From Salegentibacter sp. R32 (GTDB lineage: Bacteria; Bacteroidota; Bacteroidia; Flavobacteriales; Flavobacteriaceae): a stretch of 64,000 bases of DNA. A program made the translations under genes and the position numbers. The stretch's first letter is position 1. The number at the start of each line of letters is the position of its first letter. Shown piece after piece: positions 26,080 through 33,867 of this stretch. Under the pieces are notes generated by a model, which was given only the letters and a program-made list of their open reading frames with translations, was not told the origin of the DNA and made no database searches. The stretch is from NCBI RefSeq assembly GCF_008692195.1, contig NZ_RXOM01000015.1, positions 29,023 to 93,022 on the forward strand, given 5' to 3'.

Positions 26080-26445
26080 CTAATTAAAAAGGTTTTCTAT
26101 TTGCCATCTGGCTACAATACGTTTTCTTCCGAAAGGAACAGCTTTTAAGCGTCCTTGTTGAATCATTCTTTGAATGGTCCATCTACTAACACCAATTAAT
26201 TGAGAAGCTTCTGTAACACTTAAAAAATCTTTATTGTTTACAGCATTAGGATTCTGAACCTCAACAACTTCATTCTTTTGCTTCATATCAGCATTAAGAG
26301 TTGCTTGGATTTTTTCTTTACGCTTTCTGGCCTTATAGGCTTTTTTAGCGCAAGAGTTACCACAATATTGAGTTACTGTTGTTCGTGCTGTAAACGCATT
26401 ACCGCAATGTTTACAAGTTTTTGGGATGTATAAATTACTGCTCAT
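26080..26445 (-). CDS. Zinc-finger plus HTH protein beside the integrase (excisionase candidate)
   Basis: I start at the ATG giving MSSNLYIPKTCKHCGNAF (121 residues). An upstream TTG would add a 47-residue leader running through the repeat region and is unlikely. Residues about 10-45 hold a Cys-cluster zinc motif (CKHCGNAF...QYCGNSCAKKAYKARKRK). Residues about 70-118 are an HTH_17/excisionase fold (FLSVTEASQLIGVSRWTIQRMIQQGRLKAVPFGRKRIVARWQIENL). Being 6 bp upstream of the integrase and next to repeated GGGCAA motifs, it is a good candidate directionality factor or integrase regulator. Confidence 0.75.
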   Translation of the reverse strand: MSSNLYIPKTCKHCGNAFTARTTVTQYCGNSCAKKAYKARKRKEKIQATLNADMKQKNEVVEVQNPNAVNNKDFLSVTEASQLIGVSRWTIQRMIQQGRLKAVPFGRKRIVARWQIENLFN

Positions 26446-26480
26446 AAATGGTGCTTTATGTAGCGTTATGGTGCAACGTG

Positions 26481-26595
26481 GGGCAATATGGTGCATCATT
26501 TCGCCATTATTTTTGCCAACAGATTCGGGCAACAAATCCGTATAATGGGCAACATATATGAAACAAATATAGTTAAAAAAGGGCAATTAGGCAAC
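26481..26595. repeat. Cluster of GGGCAA repeats next to the attachment site
   Basis: The hexamer GGGCAA occurs at 26481, 26527, 26547 and 26581, all in the same orientation, with further GGCAAC at 26590 and GTGCAAC at 26472. This is striking in such AT-rich DNA. The spacing and position between the integrase gene and the att-like 18-mer fit arm-type binding sites for the recombinase or an excisionase. The function is inferred. Confidence 0.5.
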
Positions 26596-26652
26596 AAAAA
26601 AGAATATGTAAACCACTGAAAAACAAGTAAGAACTAATAAAAAGAAGCTTAA

Positions 26653-26670
26653 TTACTTCCCGATACAAAA
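26653..26670 (-). other. Attachment-site core candidate at the 3' end of mnmE
   Basis: The last 18 bases of mnmE read TTTTGTATCGGGAAGTAA on the coding strand. They closely resemble the trmE/mnmE 3'-end core (TTCTGTATTGGGAAGTAA) used by SGI1-type islands. With an integrase and directionality candidates just downstream, this is the likely attL/attR junction. I saw no second copy in the window by eye, so the other end is probably outside. Confidence 0.65.
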
Positions 26671-28050
26671 ATTAGCAAAAATATTCCCTAAGAGATCATC
26701 GGTAGTGATTTGCCCCGTGATTTCCCCAAAATGATAAAGTGCTTGTCGAATATCGATTGCTAACAAATCTCCGGTTAAACCTATATTTAAACCTTCCTGG
26801 ACTTTATTAATTTCTTCCTGTGCTTTTAAGAGAGCATCGTAATGACGAGAGTTGGTTACAATCGCATCGTTATTTTTTAATGCTCCGGTATTTACAAAAC
26901 TTAAAATTTTCTCCTGTAACTCTTCTACTCCTTTATTTTCTTTAGCTGAAATTAAATTGAGTTCATTAATTTGCTGCTGAAAGTTTTGTTGTTCTTCTGC
27001 TGAAAGTACGTCGGTTTTATTGGCTACAATAATGAGGGGTTTTCCAGGGAAGCGATTTTTTATTTTTTCAACTTCAGTTTTTACTTGAGTCAAAGTAAGG
27101 TTTTCATTTTTTATTTTATTAGAATCGAACAAGTACATTACTAATTGTGCTTGCTCTATCTTTTGAAAAGTTTTTTTAATTCCCAAGCCTTCAATTTCAT
27201 CGGTAGTTTCCCTGATTCCCGCAGTATCGATAAACCGAAAACCAACACCTCCAATCGATATTTCGTCTTCAATGGTATCTCGTGTGGTTCCGGCAATATC
27301 ACTAACAATAGCTCTTTCTTCATTTAAAAGCGAATTCAGCAAAGTAGATTTTCCTACGTTGGGTTCGCCTACAATGGCTACCGGGATTCCATTTTTAAGC
27401 ACATTTCCTACTGCAAAAGAATCAATGAGTTTCCCCAGCACTTTTTGAATTCTGAAAACTAAATCTTGAAATTGTTTTCTATCGGCAAATTCTACATCTT
27501 CTTCTGAAAAATCGAGTTCCAGTTCAATTAAAGAAGCAAAATTGAGCAACTCTTCCCGAAGCTTTTGAATTTCTGAAGCAAAACCTCCCCGCATTTGTTG
27601 CATGGCCAATTGATGACTTGCAGCGTTATCACTAGAAATAAGGTCAGCTACAGCTTCTGCTTGGCTTAAATCCATTTTTCCGTTTAAAAATGCACGTAAA
27701 GTAAATTCTCCCGGCTGTGCAGAGCGACATCCTTGACGCAATAACAAATTGATGATTTCTTGCTGGATAAATGGACTTCCGTGACAGGAAATTTCAACTG
27801 TATTTTCTCCGGTATAACTCCGTTTTCCTTTAAAGACAGACACCAAACTTTCATCGATAATACGTTCACCGTCTATCATATTTCCCAATTGAAGGGTATG
27901 CGATTTCTGGTCTTTTAAAGCTACCTTATTTTTTGCTTTAAATACGGGTGAAGTAAAATTGATGGCATCAGGGCCGGAAACCCTAATTACGGCAATAGCA
28001 CCACTTCCCGGCGCTGTTGCTACGGCAACTATCGTATCGTTTAATATCAT
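26653..28050 (-). CDS. mnmE: tRNA modification GTPase MnmE
   Basis: This 465-residue GTPase, with MnmG, makes the 5-carboxymethylaminomethyl modification at U34 of tRNAs. The N-terminal formyl-THF-binding domain starts NDTIVAVATAPGSGAIAVIR. The G domain has GEPNVGKST (P-loop), the DTAGI switch and NKTD. The protein ends with the invariant FCIGK, whose Cys is needed for activity. Length and all motifs are normal. Its last codons coincide with the island's attachment core, so the island keeps the reading frame intact, as expected for a benign integration site. It marks the start of the core genome in this window. Confidence 0.97.
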   Translation of the reverse strand: MILNDTIVAVATAPGSGAIAVIRVSGPDAINFTSPVFKAKNKVALKDQKSHTLQLGNMIDGERIIDESLVSVFKGKRSYTGENTVEISCHGSPFIQQEIINLLLRQGCRSAQPGEFTLRAFLNGKMDLSQAEAVADLISSDNAASHQLAMQQMRGGFASEIQKLREELLNFASLIELELDFSEEDVEFADRKQFQDLVFRIQKVLGKLIDSFAVGNVLKNGIPVAIVGEPNVGKSTLLNSLLNEERAIVSDIAGTTRDTIEDEISIGGVGFRFIDTAGIRETTDEIEGLGIKKTFQKIEQAQLVMYLFDSNKIKNENLTLTQVKTEVEKIKNRFPGKPLIIVANKTDVLSAEEQQNFQQQINELNLISAKENKGVEELQEKILSFVNTGALKNNDAIVTNSRHYDALLKAQEEINKVQEGLNIGLTGDLLAIDIRQALYHFGEITGQITTDDLLGNIFANFCIGK

Positions 28051-28144
28051 ATCGCAAAGGTAAGAAAGTTATTTTTTGTGCTATTTAAAAATGAAAGTTT
28101 GTAACAAAACCCTTTTTAAAGCGTCATATTTATAAAGACTAATT

Positions 28145-28498
28145 ATGGAAGTGATTACACAAAAAACGGAAGATAAACAAATGCTAATGATTTTGCATTT
28201 GAGCCAACTACTAAATTTTATAACTGGATTTGGCGGCATTATAGTTCCTTTACTGTTATGGCAATTGAAGAAAAATGAAATTAGCCAAATGGATAAGCAA
28301 GGTAAAGAAGTGGTTAATTTTCAAATCAGTTTCTTTATTTACTCAATTATTGGAGCCATTTTAGCTTTAGTTTTAGTCGGATTTTTAATCTTAGGAATAG
28401 TTTGTTTGTTAGGAATTATCTTACCAATTATTAACGGAATTAAGGCAAATAATGGCGAACCGGTAAATTACCCATTCACCATCCAGTTTATTAAATAA
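28145..28498 (+). CDS. DUF4870 domain membrane protein
   Basis: This 117-residue protein matches DUF4870: a short polar N-terminus, a LSQLLNFITGFGGIIVPLLLW helix, the KNEISQMDKQGKEVVNFQIS turn (the family hallmark with a conserved Gln-rich helix), and two further hydrophobic segments (about 60-95), ending in a NGEPVNYPF tail. It is an inner-membrane protein of unknown function. It is monocistronic and divergent from mnmE, with its stop one base from that of the convergent msrA gene. Confidence 0.85.
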   Translation: MEVITQKTEDKQMLMILHLSQLLNFITGFGGIIVPLLLWQLKKNEISQMDKQGKEVVNFQISFFIYSIIGAILALVLVGFLILGIVCLLGIILPIINGIKANNGEPVNYPFTIQFIK

Positions 28499-28499
28499 T

Positions 28500-29165
28500 T
28501 TATCGATATTTTTCTTTTAATAATTCCTTCGGAAATTTTTTGAGAAATTTATTAAACCTTGGTATTGAAACATTCTGGACATAGCTATTGCCGGGATGTT
28601 TCTTTTTATAATTTTGATGGTAATCTTCTGCTTTCCAAAATTTCTGAAAAGGCATAACTTCTGCGGCAATCGGTTGATCATATTCTTTACTTAATTCTGA
28701 AATTTTATTTTCTACAATTTGTTTTTGTTCTGCATTTTGATAGAAAATAATAGAACGGTATTCCCTGCCAATATCTGGACCTTGCCCGTTTTGTTGTGTC
28801 ACATTTTGCGAAGCAAAATAGGCATCTACTAAGGTTTTAAAATTGACTACTTCCGGATCGTAAATAACCTCAACAGCTTCAGCGTGGTCTGTTCTTCCAT
28901 AATTTTCATAAGTTGGATTTTCACCTGTACCTCCAGAATAGCCTGAAATGGATTCTTTCACTCCTTTTATACTTTCATAAACTGCTTCTACACACCAAAA
29001 ACATCCACTGGCAAAATAAGCTTTTTTATAGCCTTCCTGTGTTGTATTTACTTCTACAGGTTCAGCCTTTGCTAATTGTTTTTGAGCTTCTGTTTTTTCT
29101 TTTTTGGTATTTCCGCAACTACAAAAAGTAATGAATAACGCTACATAAAAAAGTTCCAACCTCAT
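28500..29165 (-). CDS. msrA: Peptide-methionine (S)-S-oxide reductase, lipoprotein form
   Basis: This 221-residue enzyme reduces methionine-S-sulfoxide in damaged proteins. The active site GCFWCVEAVYE (nucleophile Cys about 56) and the following GYSGG, HAEAVEVIYDP and FWKAEDYHQNYK motifs are standard MsrA. The N-terminus is a lipoprotein signal (FITFCSCGN, lipidated Cys about 17), so the enzyme acts outside the cytoplasm, unlike the usual cytosolic form. It may protect envelope proteins. A second exported lipoprotein gene lies 6 bp upstream and is likely co-transcribed. Confidence 0.93.
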   Translation of the reverse strand: MRLELFYVALFITFCSCGNTKKEKTEAQKQLAKAEPVEVNTTQEGYKKAYFASGCFWCVEAVYESIKGVKESISGYSGGTGENPTYENYGRTDHAEAVEVIYDPEVVNFKTLVDAYFASQNVTQQNGQGPDIGREYRSIIFYQNAEQKQIVENKISELSKEYDQPIAAEVMPFQKFWKAEDYHQNYKKKHPGNSYVQNVSIPRFNKFLKKFPKELLKEKYR

Positions 29166-29171
29166 CTTTAT

Positions 29172-29765
29172 TTATTTTCTTTTATATTTTCCTTCTAAAT
29201 TTTTCTTTCCTAAGACTGCATAATCAATGGCAATTTCTCCATTCTGGGTAAAACCTTTCCAATCTAAATCAAATGAATCTGGTGAAGAAAAATCTATGGT
29301 TGCTAAGACTGAATTTTTATCGAAATCTTCCCAAGGAATATCTTTTTGACCTTCCATGTTACCGCTACCACTTACGAAATAAACGGCGATATCAGATTCT
29401 TTTCCTTCTTTGAATTTTACTTCAATATTTATATTAGATTCTTTATCTATACAAAGTGTTTGGGTTTGTGCAAGATTAATGTTTAAACAATTACAATCGC
29501 AATCTAGGTCGGTTTTATCATCGTCCATTCGCTGATAACTGCCTGTAAAATCTTTTGTTTTTATTGTATTTTCCGAATTTTCATTTAATTCTTCCGTCTC
29601 TACTTCAACCGCTTCAGCGTCTTCGGATGGATTTATCTTAGGGTCATTTGAAGTTTCATCTACAATTCCTTTGGGATTTTCAGCATTCAGTTTTTTAGAG
29701 TTTCCTTGTTCTTTACAGCCAATAAATAAAGATATAAAGAGTACAAAAGTTATATACTTTTTCAT
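29172..29765 (-). CDS. Lipoprotein of unknown function
   Basis: This 197-residue protein has a clear lipoprotein signal (YITFVLFISLFIGC, Cys about 17), then an acidic low-complexity stretch (about 30-70, many Glu/Asn). A C-terminal domain of about 120 residues starts DFTGSYQRMDDD and holds a DCDCNCLNI cluster of three Cys. I recognise no family. It is probably on the cell surface or in the periplasm. It sits 6 bp upstream of msrA and a strong terminator lies upstream of it, so the pair forms its own operon. Confidence 0.75.
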   Translation of the reverse strand: MKKYITFVLFISLFIGCKEQGNSKKLNAENPKGIVDETSNDPKINPSEDAEAVEVETEELNENSENTIKTKDFTGSYQRMDDDKTDLDCDCNCLNINLAQTQTLCIDKESNINIEVKFKEGKESDIAVYFVSGSGNMEGQKDIPWEDFDKNSVLATIDFSSPDSFDLDWKGFTQNGEIAIDYAVLGKKNLEGKYKRK

Positions 29766-29831
29766 AATTCTAAATTTTTGAAATACAAATTACAAGTTCA
29801 GGCTTTATTTCTCTCTCAAATAAATGTTAAT

Positions 29832-29867
29832 AAAAAAAGCCTTTCTCGATATGAGAAAGGCTTTTTT
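29832..29867. terminator. Bidirectional hairpin terminator
   Basis: AAAAAAAGCCTTTCTC-GATAT-GAGAAAGGCTTTTTT forms a 9-10 bp stem with A and T runs on both sides. It ends the coiled-coil/Nif3 operon on the minus strand and insulates the lipoprotein-msrA pair. Confidence 0.85.
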
Positions 29868-29891
29868 GAATTCAATAAATGACTATTATGA

Positions 29892-30671
29892 TTACATTTT
29901 TGCAAAAAGCTTTTGCATTTTATCTCTTTCTTCTTCTGCCAATTCTTGATCTACCAAAATTCTTCCACTATGCTCATCAGTAATAATTTTCTTTCTTCCA
30001 GCAATTTCCATCTGCACTTGTGGTGGAATGGTAAAGAAAGAACCTCCTGAAGCTCCTCTTTCAATAGGTACCACAGCAAGACCGTTTTTTACATTATTTC
30101 TAATTCTGTTATAAGCCTTTACCAATCTATCATCAATTTCTTTTTGATAATCTTCAGACTTTTTAATTAGGTTTTGTTCTTCTTTTTCTGTTTCGCTTAA
30201 AATCTCATTTAGTTCACCTTTTTTGTGATCTAAATGCTCTTTTCTTTCTGTTAAGCGTTCTTGAGTTTGCTCAATTACCTGTTTTTTCTGCTCTATTTGA
30301 GCATAAAATTCTTTAATGTGTTTTTCTGCAAGTTCTATCTCTAATTCTTGGTACTCAATCTCTTTAGAAATTGCGTTAAACTCACGGTTGTTACGAACGT
30401 TTTTTTGTTGTTCTCCGTATTTTTTTATTTGTGCTTTAGACTCTTCAATTAAATTTTTCTTGTCTTTAATTTTATGGTCTAAACTTTCTAAATCTGCATT
30501 AAATTTCTCTAATCGAGTATTTAAACCGGCTACCTCATCTTCTAAGTCTTCTACTTCTAAAGGTAATTCACCTCTCACATTTCTAATCTCGTCAATGCGA
30601 GAGTCGATTAATTGTAAATCGAACAATGCTCTAAGCTTTTCTTCAACGGTAACCTCTTTTTTCTTTGCCAT
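29892..30671 (-). CDS. Coiled-coil protein with degenerate C4 zinc ribbon
   Basis: I start at ATG (MAKKKEVTVEEKLRALFDL, 259 residues), six bases inside a TTG option. Residues about 15-190 are a long antiparallel coiled coil, as in the CT398/zf-RING_7 family. The C-terminal part should carry a zinc ribbon of two Cys pairs, but here the positions read RGASGGSFFTIPPQ and ITDEHSGRILVD, with no Cys left. The IPPQ and GRILVD frame of the ribbon is otherwise kept. The family is linked to RNA or cell-envelope processes without a settled function. It is co-transcribed with nif3 (2 bp gap). Confidence 0.85.
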   Translation of the reverse strand: MAKKKEVTVEEKLRALFDLQLIDSRIDEIRNVRGELPLEVEDLEDEVAGLNTRLEKFNADLESLDHKIKDKKNLIEESKAQIKKYGEQQKNVRNNREFNAISKEIEYQELEIELAEKHIKEFYAQIEQKKQVIEQTQERLTERKEHLDHKKGELNEILSETEKEEQNLIKKSEDYQKEIDDRLVKAYNRIRNNVKNGLAVVPIERGASGGSFFTIPPQVQMEIAGRKKIITDEHSGRILVDQELAEEERDKMQKLFAKM

Positions 30672-30673
30672 AA

Positions 30674-31768
30674 TCAAGTATATTGAATTGGATTGGTACT
30701 TTTTTGTGATAAAACGACCGCAAAATTACGGAATTTTTTTGTAAGATAAGAATGTAAAAGATTTTTTGTGTATTGTTCACTTTCATAATGACCAATATCG
30801 GCTAAAACCAACTCATTTTCAGCTTGGTAAAAATCGTGATACTTTAAATCTGCAGTAATGAAAATATCTGCTTGTAAAGCTTTTGCGTTGGGAATGGCAA
30901 ATGCTCCGCTTCCTCCTAAAACAGCTACTTTTTTTATTTCTTTATCTAATAATTTGGAATGTCTAATTACTTTTAAATTAAATGTTTTCTTTATCTGTTT
31001 CAAAAATTCCATTTCATTTTCTGCTTCGGCTAATTCACCTATCATTCCAATCCCAATTTGTTGGTTTTTATTTTCCAACGTTGTAATTTCATAAGCTACT
31101 TCTTCATAAGGATGGGTAGTAAAGAGCGCTTTTAAAACTTTGGCTTCTATGTGTTTCGGATAAATTAGTTGAAGTTGTGTTTCTTCTTCGGTATGTAATT
31201 TACCTTTTTCACCTAAGGTTGGGTTGGCTTCATCATTGGCCTTGAAAGTTCCTTTTCCGGAAATATTAAAACTGCAATCGTCGTAATTACCAATGCTTCC
31301 TGCTCCAGCTTTAAACAAAACATGGCGAACTTCTTCTACATTTTTATGCGGAACGTGAGCTACTAACTTTTTAATAGTTTGTGGTTGCGGTACCAAAACC
31401 TGACGATTAATGAGCCCTATTTCTTCACAAATTTGGTGGTTAACCCCTTTAAAAGAATTATCTAAGGCTGTATGAATAGCGTAAATAGCTATATCATTTT
31501 TAATGGCTTTTAAAACCACACGTTCTACATAAGATTTCCCGGTAATTTTTTTTAATCCTTTAAAAATAATGGGGTGAAAACTTACGATTAGATTACAATT
31601 CTGCTGAATTGCTTCGTCAACTGTTTCTTCTAATGTATCAAGAGTTACCAATATCCCAGTAACTTCTTTATTTTTGTCTCCTACCAATAAACCTACATTA
31701 TCAAAATCTTCGGCATAAGCTATTGGTGCCAATTCTTCTAAAGTTGAAATAACTTCGTTTATAATCAT
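30674..31768 (-). CDS. Nif3-like dinuclear metal centre protein
   Basis: This 364-residue protein is of the Nif3/YbgI family (also annotated GTP cyclohydrolase I type 2). It has the N-terminal EELAPIAYAEDFDNVGLLVGD motif, a metal-binding SFHPIIFKGLKK and TALDNSFKGVNHQ, and a C-terminal metal-binding GGSGAFAI, TADLKYHDF and DIGHYESEQY. The middle (about 130-235) is the CutA/PII-like insert of the long family form. It forms a toroidal hexamer binding two metals. The physiological role is unclear. It is paired with the coiled-coil zinc-ribbon gene, a common arrangement in Bacteroidetes. Confidence 0.92.
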   Translation of the reverse strand: MIINEVISTLEELAPIAYAEDFDNVGLLVGDKNKEVTGILVTLDTLEETVDEAIQQNCNLIVSFHPIIFKGLKKITGKSYVERVVLKAIKNDIAIYAIHTALDNSFKGVNHQICEEIGLINRQVLVPQPQTIKKLVAHVPHKNVEEVRHVLFKAGAGSIGNYDDCSFNISGKGTFKANDEANPTLGEKGKLHTEEETQLQLIYPKHIEAKVLKALFTTHPYEEVAYEITTLENKNQQIGIGMIGELAEAENEMEFLKQIKKTFNLKVIRHSKLLDKEIKKVAVLGGSGAFAIPNAKALQADIFITADLKYHDFYQAENELVLADIGHYESEQYTKNLLHSYLTKKFRNFAVVLSQKSTNPIQYT

Positions 31769-31785
31769 TTTATTTTTTAATTAAA

Positions 31786-31812
31786 AAGGAAGCTAAAATA
31801 ATTAGCTTCCTT
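31786..31812 (-). terminator. Hairpin terminator after the small membrane protein gene
   Basis: AAGGAAGCTA-AAATAAT-TAGCTTCCTT is a 10-bp stem followed, on the minus strand, by TTTTTAATTAAAAAATA. It ends the two-gene unit encoding the Cys-rich lipoprotein and the small membrane protein. Confidence 0.75.
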
Positions 31813-31835
31813 AATATATGAAATTTTATTTTATG

Positions 31836-32051
31836 TTACTTATTCCTAATCGAAGGAATTAATTTAAAAATCCATATGACAAAGAATGTTAAATACAGAA
31901 TCAAAAATACAATCCTCACAATAGAATATAGCTCATTTGCATTTCTAGCTAATTCAGAAAAAACATATTTCATATGAAATAAACCAGTTAACACAAAAAA
32001 CAAAATACTTATAAATAAATATTTTAAACTGTATTTTCTAATAAAGTTCAT
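31836..32051 (-). CDS. Small two-helix membrane protein
   Basis: The ATG giving MNFIRKYSLKYLFISILFF (71 residues) is preferred over an upstream TTG. Two transmembrane segments (about 10-26 and 43-62) are separated by a short loop, and the ends are basic. No family is recognised. It lies 28 bp after the Cys-rich lipoprotein gene on the same strand and is followed by a good terminator, so both are probably co-expressed. The sequence gives no evidence of function. Confidence 0.55.
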   Translation of the reverse strand: MNFIRKYSLKYLFISILFFVLTGLFHMKYVFSELARNANELYSIVRIVFLILYLTFFVIWIFKLIPSIRNK

Positions 32052-32079
32052 AGTTTTTGAATTTAAATTAATTATTTCA

Positions 32080-32946
32080 TCAAATTTCAAATTCTGCTTC
32101 TAAAATTACATCCTCTAAACCTTCTATTATTATTGGCTCTAATTCCAATTCTTCTGGGTAATAATAAGGAGAACCATAAATAACATCACAATATTGACAA
32201 CCAACAAAATTACAAGAACTTTCTATTTGTCCATTTTGACCTAACATTTGACAAGCTAAAAAGTTTATAGTACCGCATGGCATATAATCACAAATGGCAC
32301 CATTAATACCACTTCCAGTATTATTTGCAAGATTCTCCTCGCAAGATTGCATGGTAGTAAAACAAATTGTTTCATTTAAATAAGTATAAGAATAATTAGC
32401 TTCTATAAAATCTACGTACTCTTCTTCTGTCATCCCTTGTAATTGATGATAAATGATTTCGCCAGTTTTAACTGAAATAAACTCTTTGATGTTCACTCTA
32501 TTATCATTACTAGAGATATTTCTTTGTACAATAATTGCATGCATGTTATTCAACTTATTTGTATACGATGATAAATCTACATCATTTAGAAATCCATTCA
32601 CTTGAAAATTTGAAGGTATATTTCCGCGTACACTATTTTCTTTTAAAGTAACTGATAACATATCAATATCTTTATTATCAGGAGAAAGAACATAGGGTTG
32701 ATCAAAATCTTCAAGTGATAAATTTTCACCATATTTATTTACCCAACCTGAAAGATTAATATACCAATTTTGATAATCATCTATTTTTTCGTTTTTAGAA
32801 GACGTATTCTCATAAAAATTATTATTTTCAATTTTTTGTTGTTTAGAATTTACATCTTTGCTATTTACCAAAGGAGTGTTTTCTTCACTACAACTAAGTA
32901 AAATACTTGTTAGCAATAAAAGATTAAATAATTTTTTAAAAATCAT
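32080..32946 (-). CDS. Cys-rich lipoprotein of unknown function
   Basis: This 288-residue protein has a lipoprotein signal (LFNLLLLTSILLSC, Cys about 19) and a polar N-terminal region. The middle holds SSYTNKLNNMHAIIVQ and GEIIYHQLQGMTEEEYVDFIEANY. The C-terminal third has nine to ten Cys (CFTTMQSCEEN, AICDYMPCGTINFLACQ, SSCNFVGCQYC), which may form disulfides or bind metal. It ends with a Glu-rich tail. I recognise no family. Its short length and AT-rich sequence are ordinary for flavobacterial species-specific lipoproteins. Confidence 0.7.
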   Translation of the reverse strand: MIFKKLFNLLLLTSILLSCSEENTPLVNSKDVNSKQQKIENNNFYENTSSKNEKIDDYQNWYINLSGWVNKYGENLSLEDFDQPYVLSPDNKDIDMLSVTLKENSVRGNIPSNFQVNGFLNDVDLSSYTNKLNNMHAIIVQRNISSNDNRVNIKEFISVKTGEIIYHQLQGMTEEEYVDFIEANYSYTYLNETICFTTMQSCEENLANNTGSGINGAICDYMPCGTINFLACQMLGQNGQIESSCNFVGCQYCDVIYGSPYYYPEELELEPIIIEGLEDVILEAEFEI

Positions 32947-33003
32947 AATTTAAGTTTTTGAATTATCTACCTTTAGTATATGAAAAACAAACTAAAATTC
33001 CAA

Positions 33004-33843
33004 ATGAAAAATTTATTCAGCCTCTTATTTTCAGTCATCATTTTAAGTTCTTGTAGTTCTGACGATGACAATTCTAATAATCAAACTCAAAGTGATTCCA
33101 TTAAGCAATTATTAGAATCTTATGATTTATGGTATGTAGAACCCGACCAGCCTTCCAGTGATTTTAACTTAGGGCAAGATGCCATTACTTTCTCTTTTGT
33201 TGAAAATGAATTACATGCTAATAAAAACTTAATTGGTTTTAACCCGGAAACTATAGGAAACGTAGAAGCCAGTTACAATGTTGAGCAAGAAGGAAGCAAT
33301 GCAAGTATTACTATTGATGACACTGAGTTTACCGTATTTGGAGTTAGCGGAAATTCCATTAAATTGGTAAATAGTTACGATAACACTACTGCTTTTTATA
33401 TTACAGGCTACGCGACTGAAGACTTTCCGTCTTCAGATATTCTTTATCATGAAAGAATGCCTCATTTTTTTAACGAATATAAGTTTTGGGAAAAAACAGC
33501 TACTGAAAATCCTGATGAAAATGATGGTAATTTTTCTAATATTAGTTATGTTGATTTTTTTGAAGTTAGAAATTTTAGATCTTCCGAAGACTCCGAAGGT
33601 TTAACATATGATGAAATTAATTGGGAATATAATGGAAGTTATAAATTAACTACAGAGAATGGTGAAGAAGGCCCCATTAGTAACGAATTAATACTATTAT
33701 ATTTAGACGAGGAGGGTAAAATAATTGAGGGTGCAAATGACACGCTTAAAGTAAATGTTTTAGATCAAAACAGAATACAACTTTCTGAACCAAATCAAAA
33801 TATCAATTACATTTTTGAAGGACACACAAATACTCCATTTTAA
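33004..33843 (+). CDS. Lipoprotein of unknown function
   Basis: The start MKNLFSLLFSVIILSSC is chosen because it gives a compact lipoprotein signal (Cys about 17). An in-frame ATG eight codons upstream is also possible. The mature part is acidic (SSDDDNSNN) and mostly beta-like, with no motif I know. It has two similar lengths of strand-rich sequence, perhaps a lipocalin-like or repeat fold (SIKQLLESYDLWYV, ITFSFVENELHANK). It is divergent from the Cys-rich lipoprotein (a gap of about 60 bp) and lies 24 bp upstream of lpxK. Confidence 0.7.
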   Translation: MKNLFSLLFSVIILSSCSSDDDNSNNQTQSDSIKQLLESYDLWYVEPDQPSSDFNLGQDAITFSFVENELHANKNLIGFNPETIGNVEASYNVEQEGSNASITIDDTEFTVFGVSGNSIKLVNSYDNTTAFYITGYATEDFPSSDILYHERMPHFFNEYKFWEKTATENPDENDGNFSNISYVDFFEVRNFRSSEDSEGLTYDEINWEYNGSYKLTTENGEEGPISNELILLYLDEEGKIIEGANDTLKVNVLDQNRIQLSEPNQNINYIFEGHTNTPF

Positions 33844-33867
33844 TAGTTACCTAATCTTTAACAATGT

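Noticed and set aside
26080..26586. A 168-residue Zn-HTH protein starting with TTG
   Set aside because: The extra 47 residues (rich in His and Cys without pattern) come from the GGGCAA repeat region. The ATG at 26445 starts right before the zinc motif.
1..26650. A second copy of the mnmE 3'-end 18-mer within the window
   Set aside because: By eye I found only partial matches such as ATTCCCGAT. The other island end is probably outside the window, but a string search would settle it.
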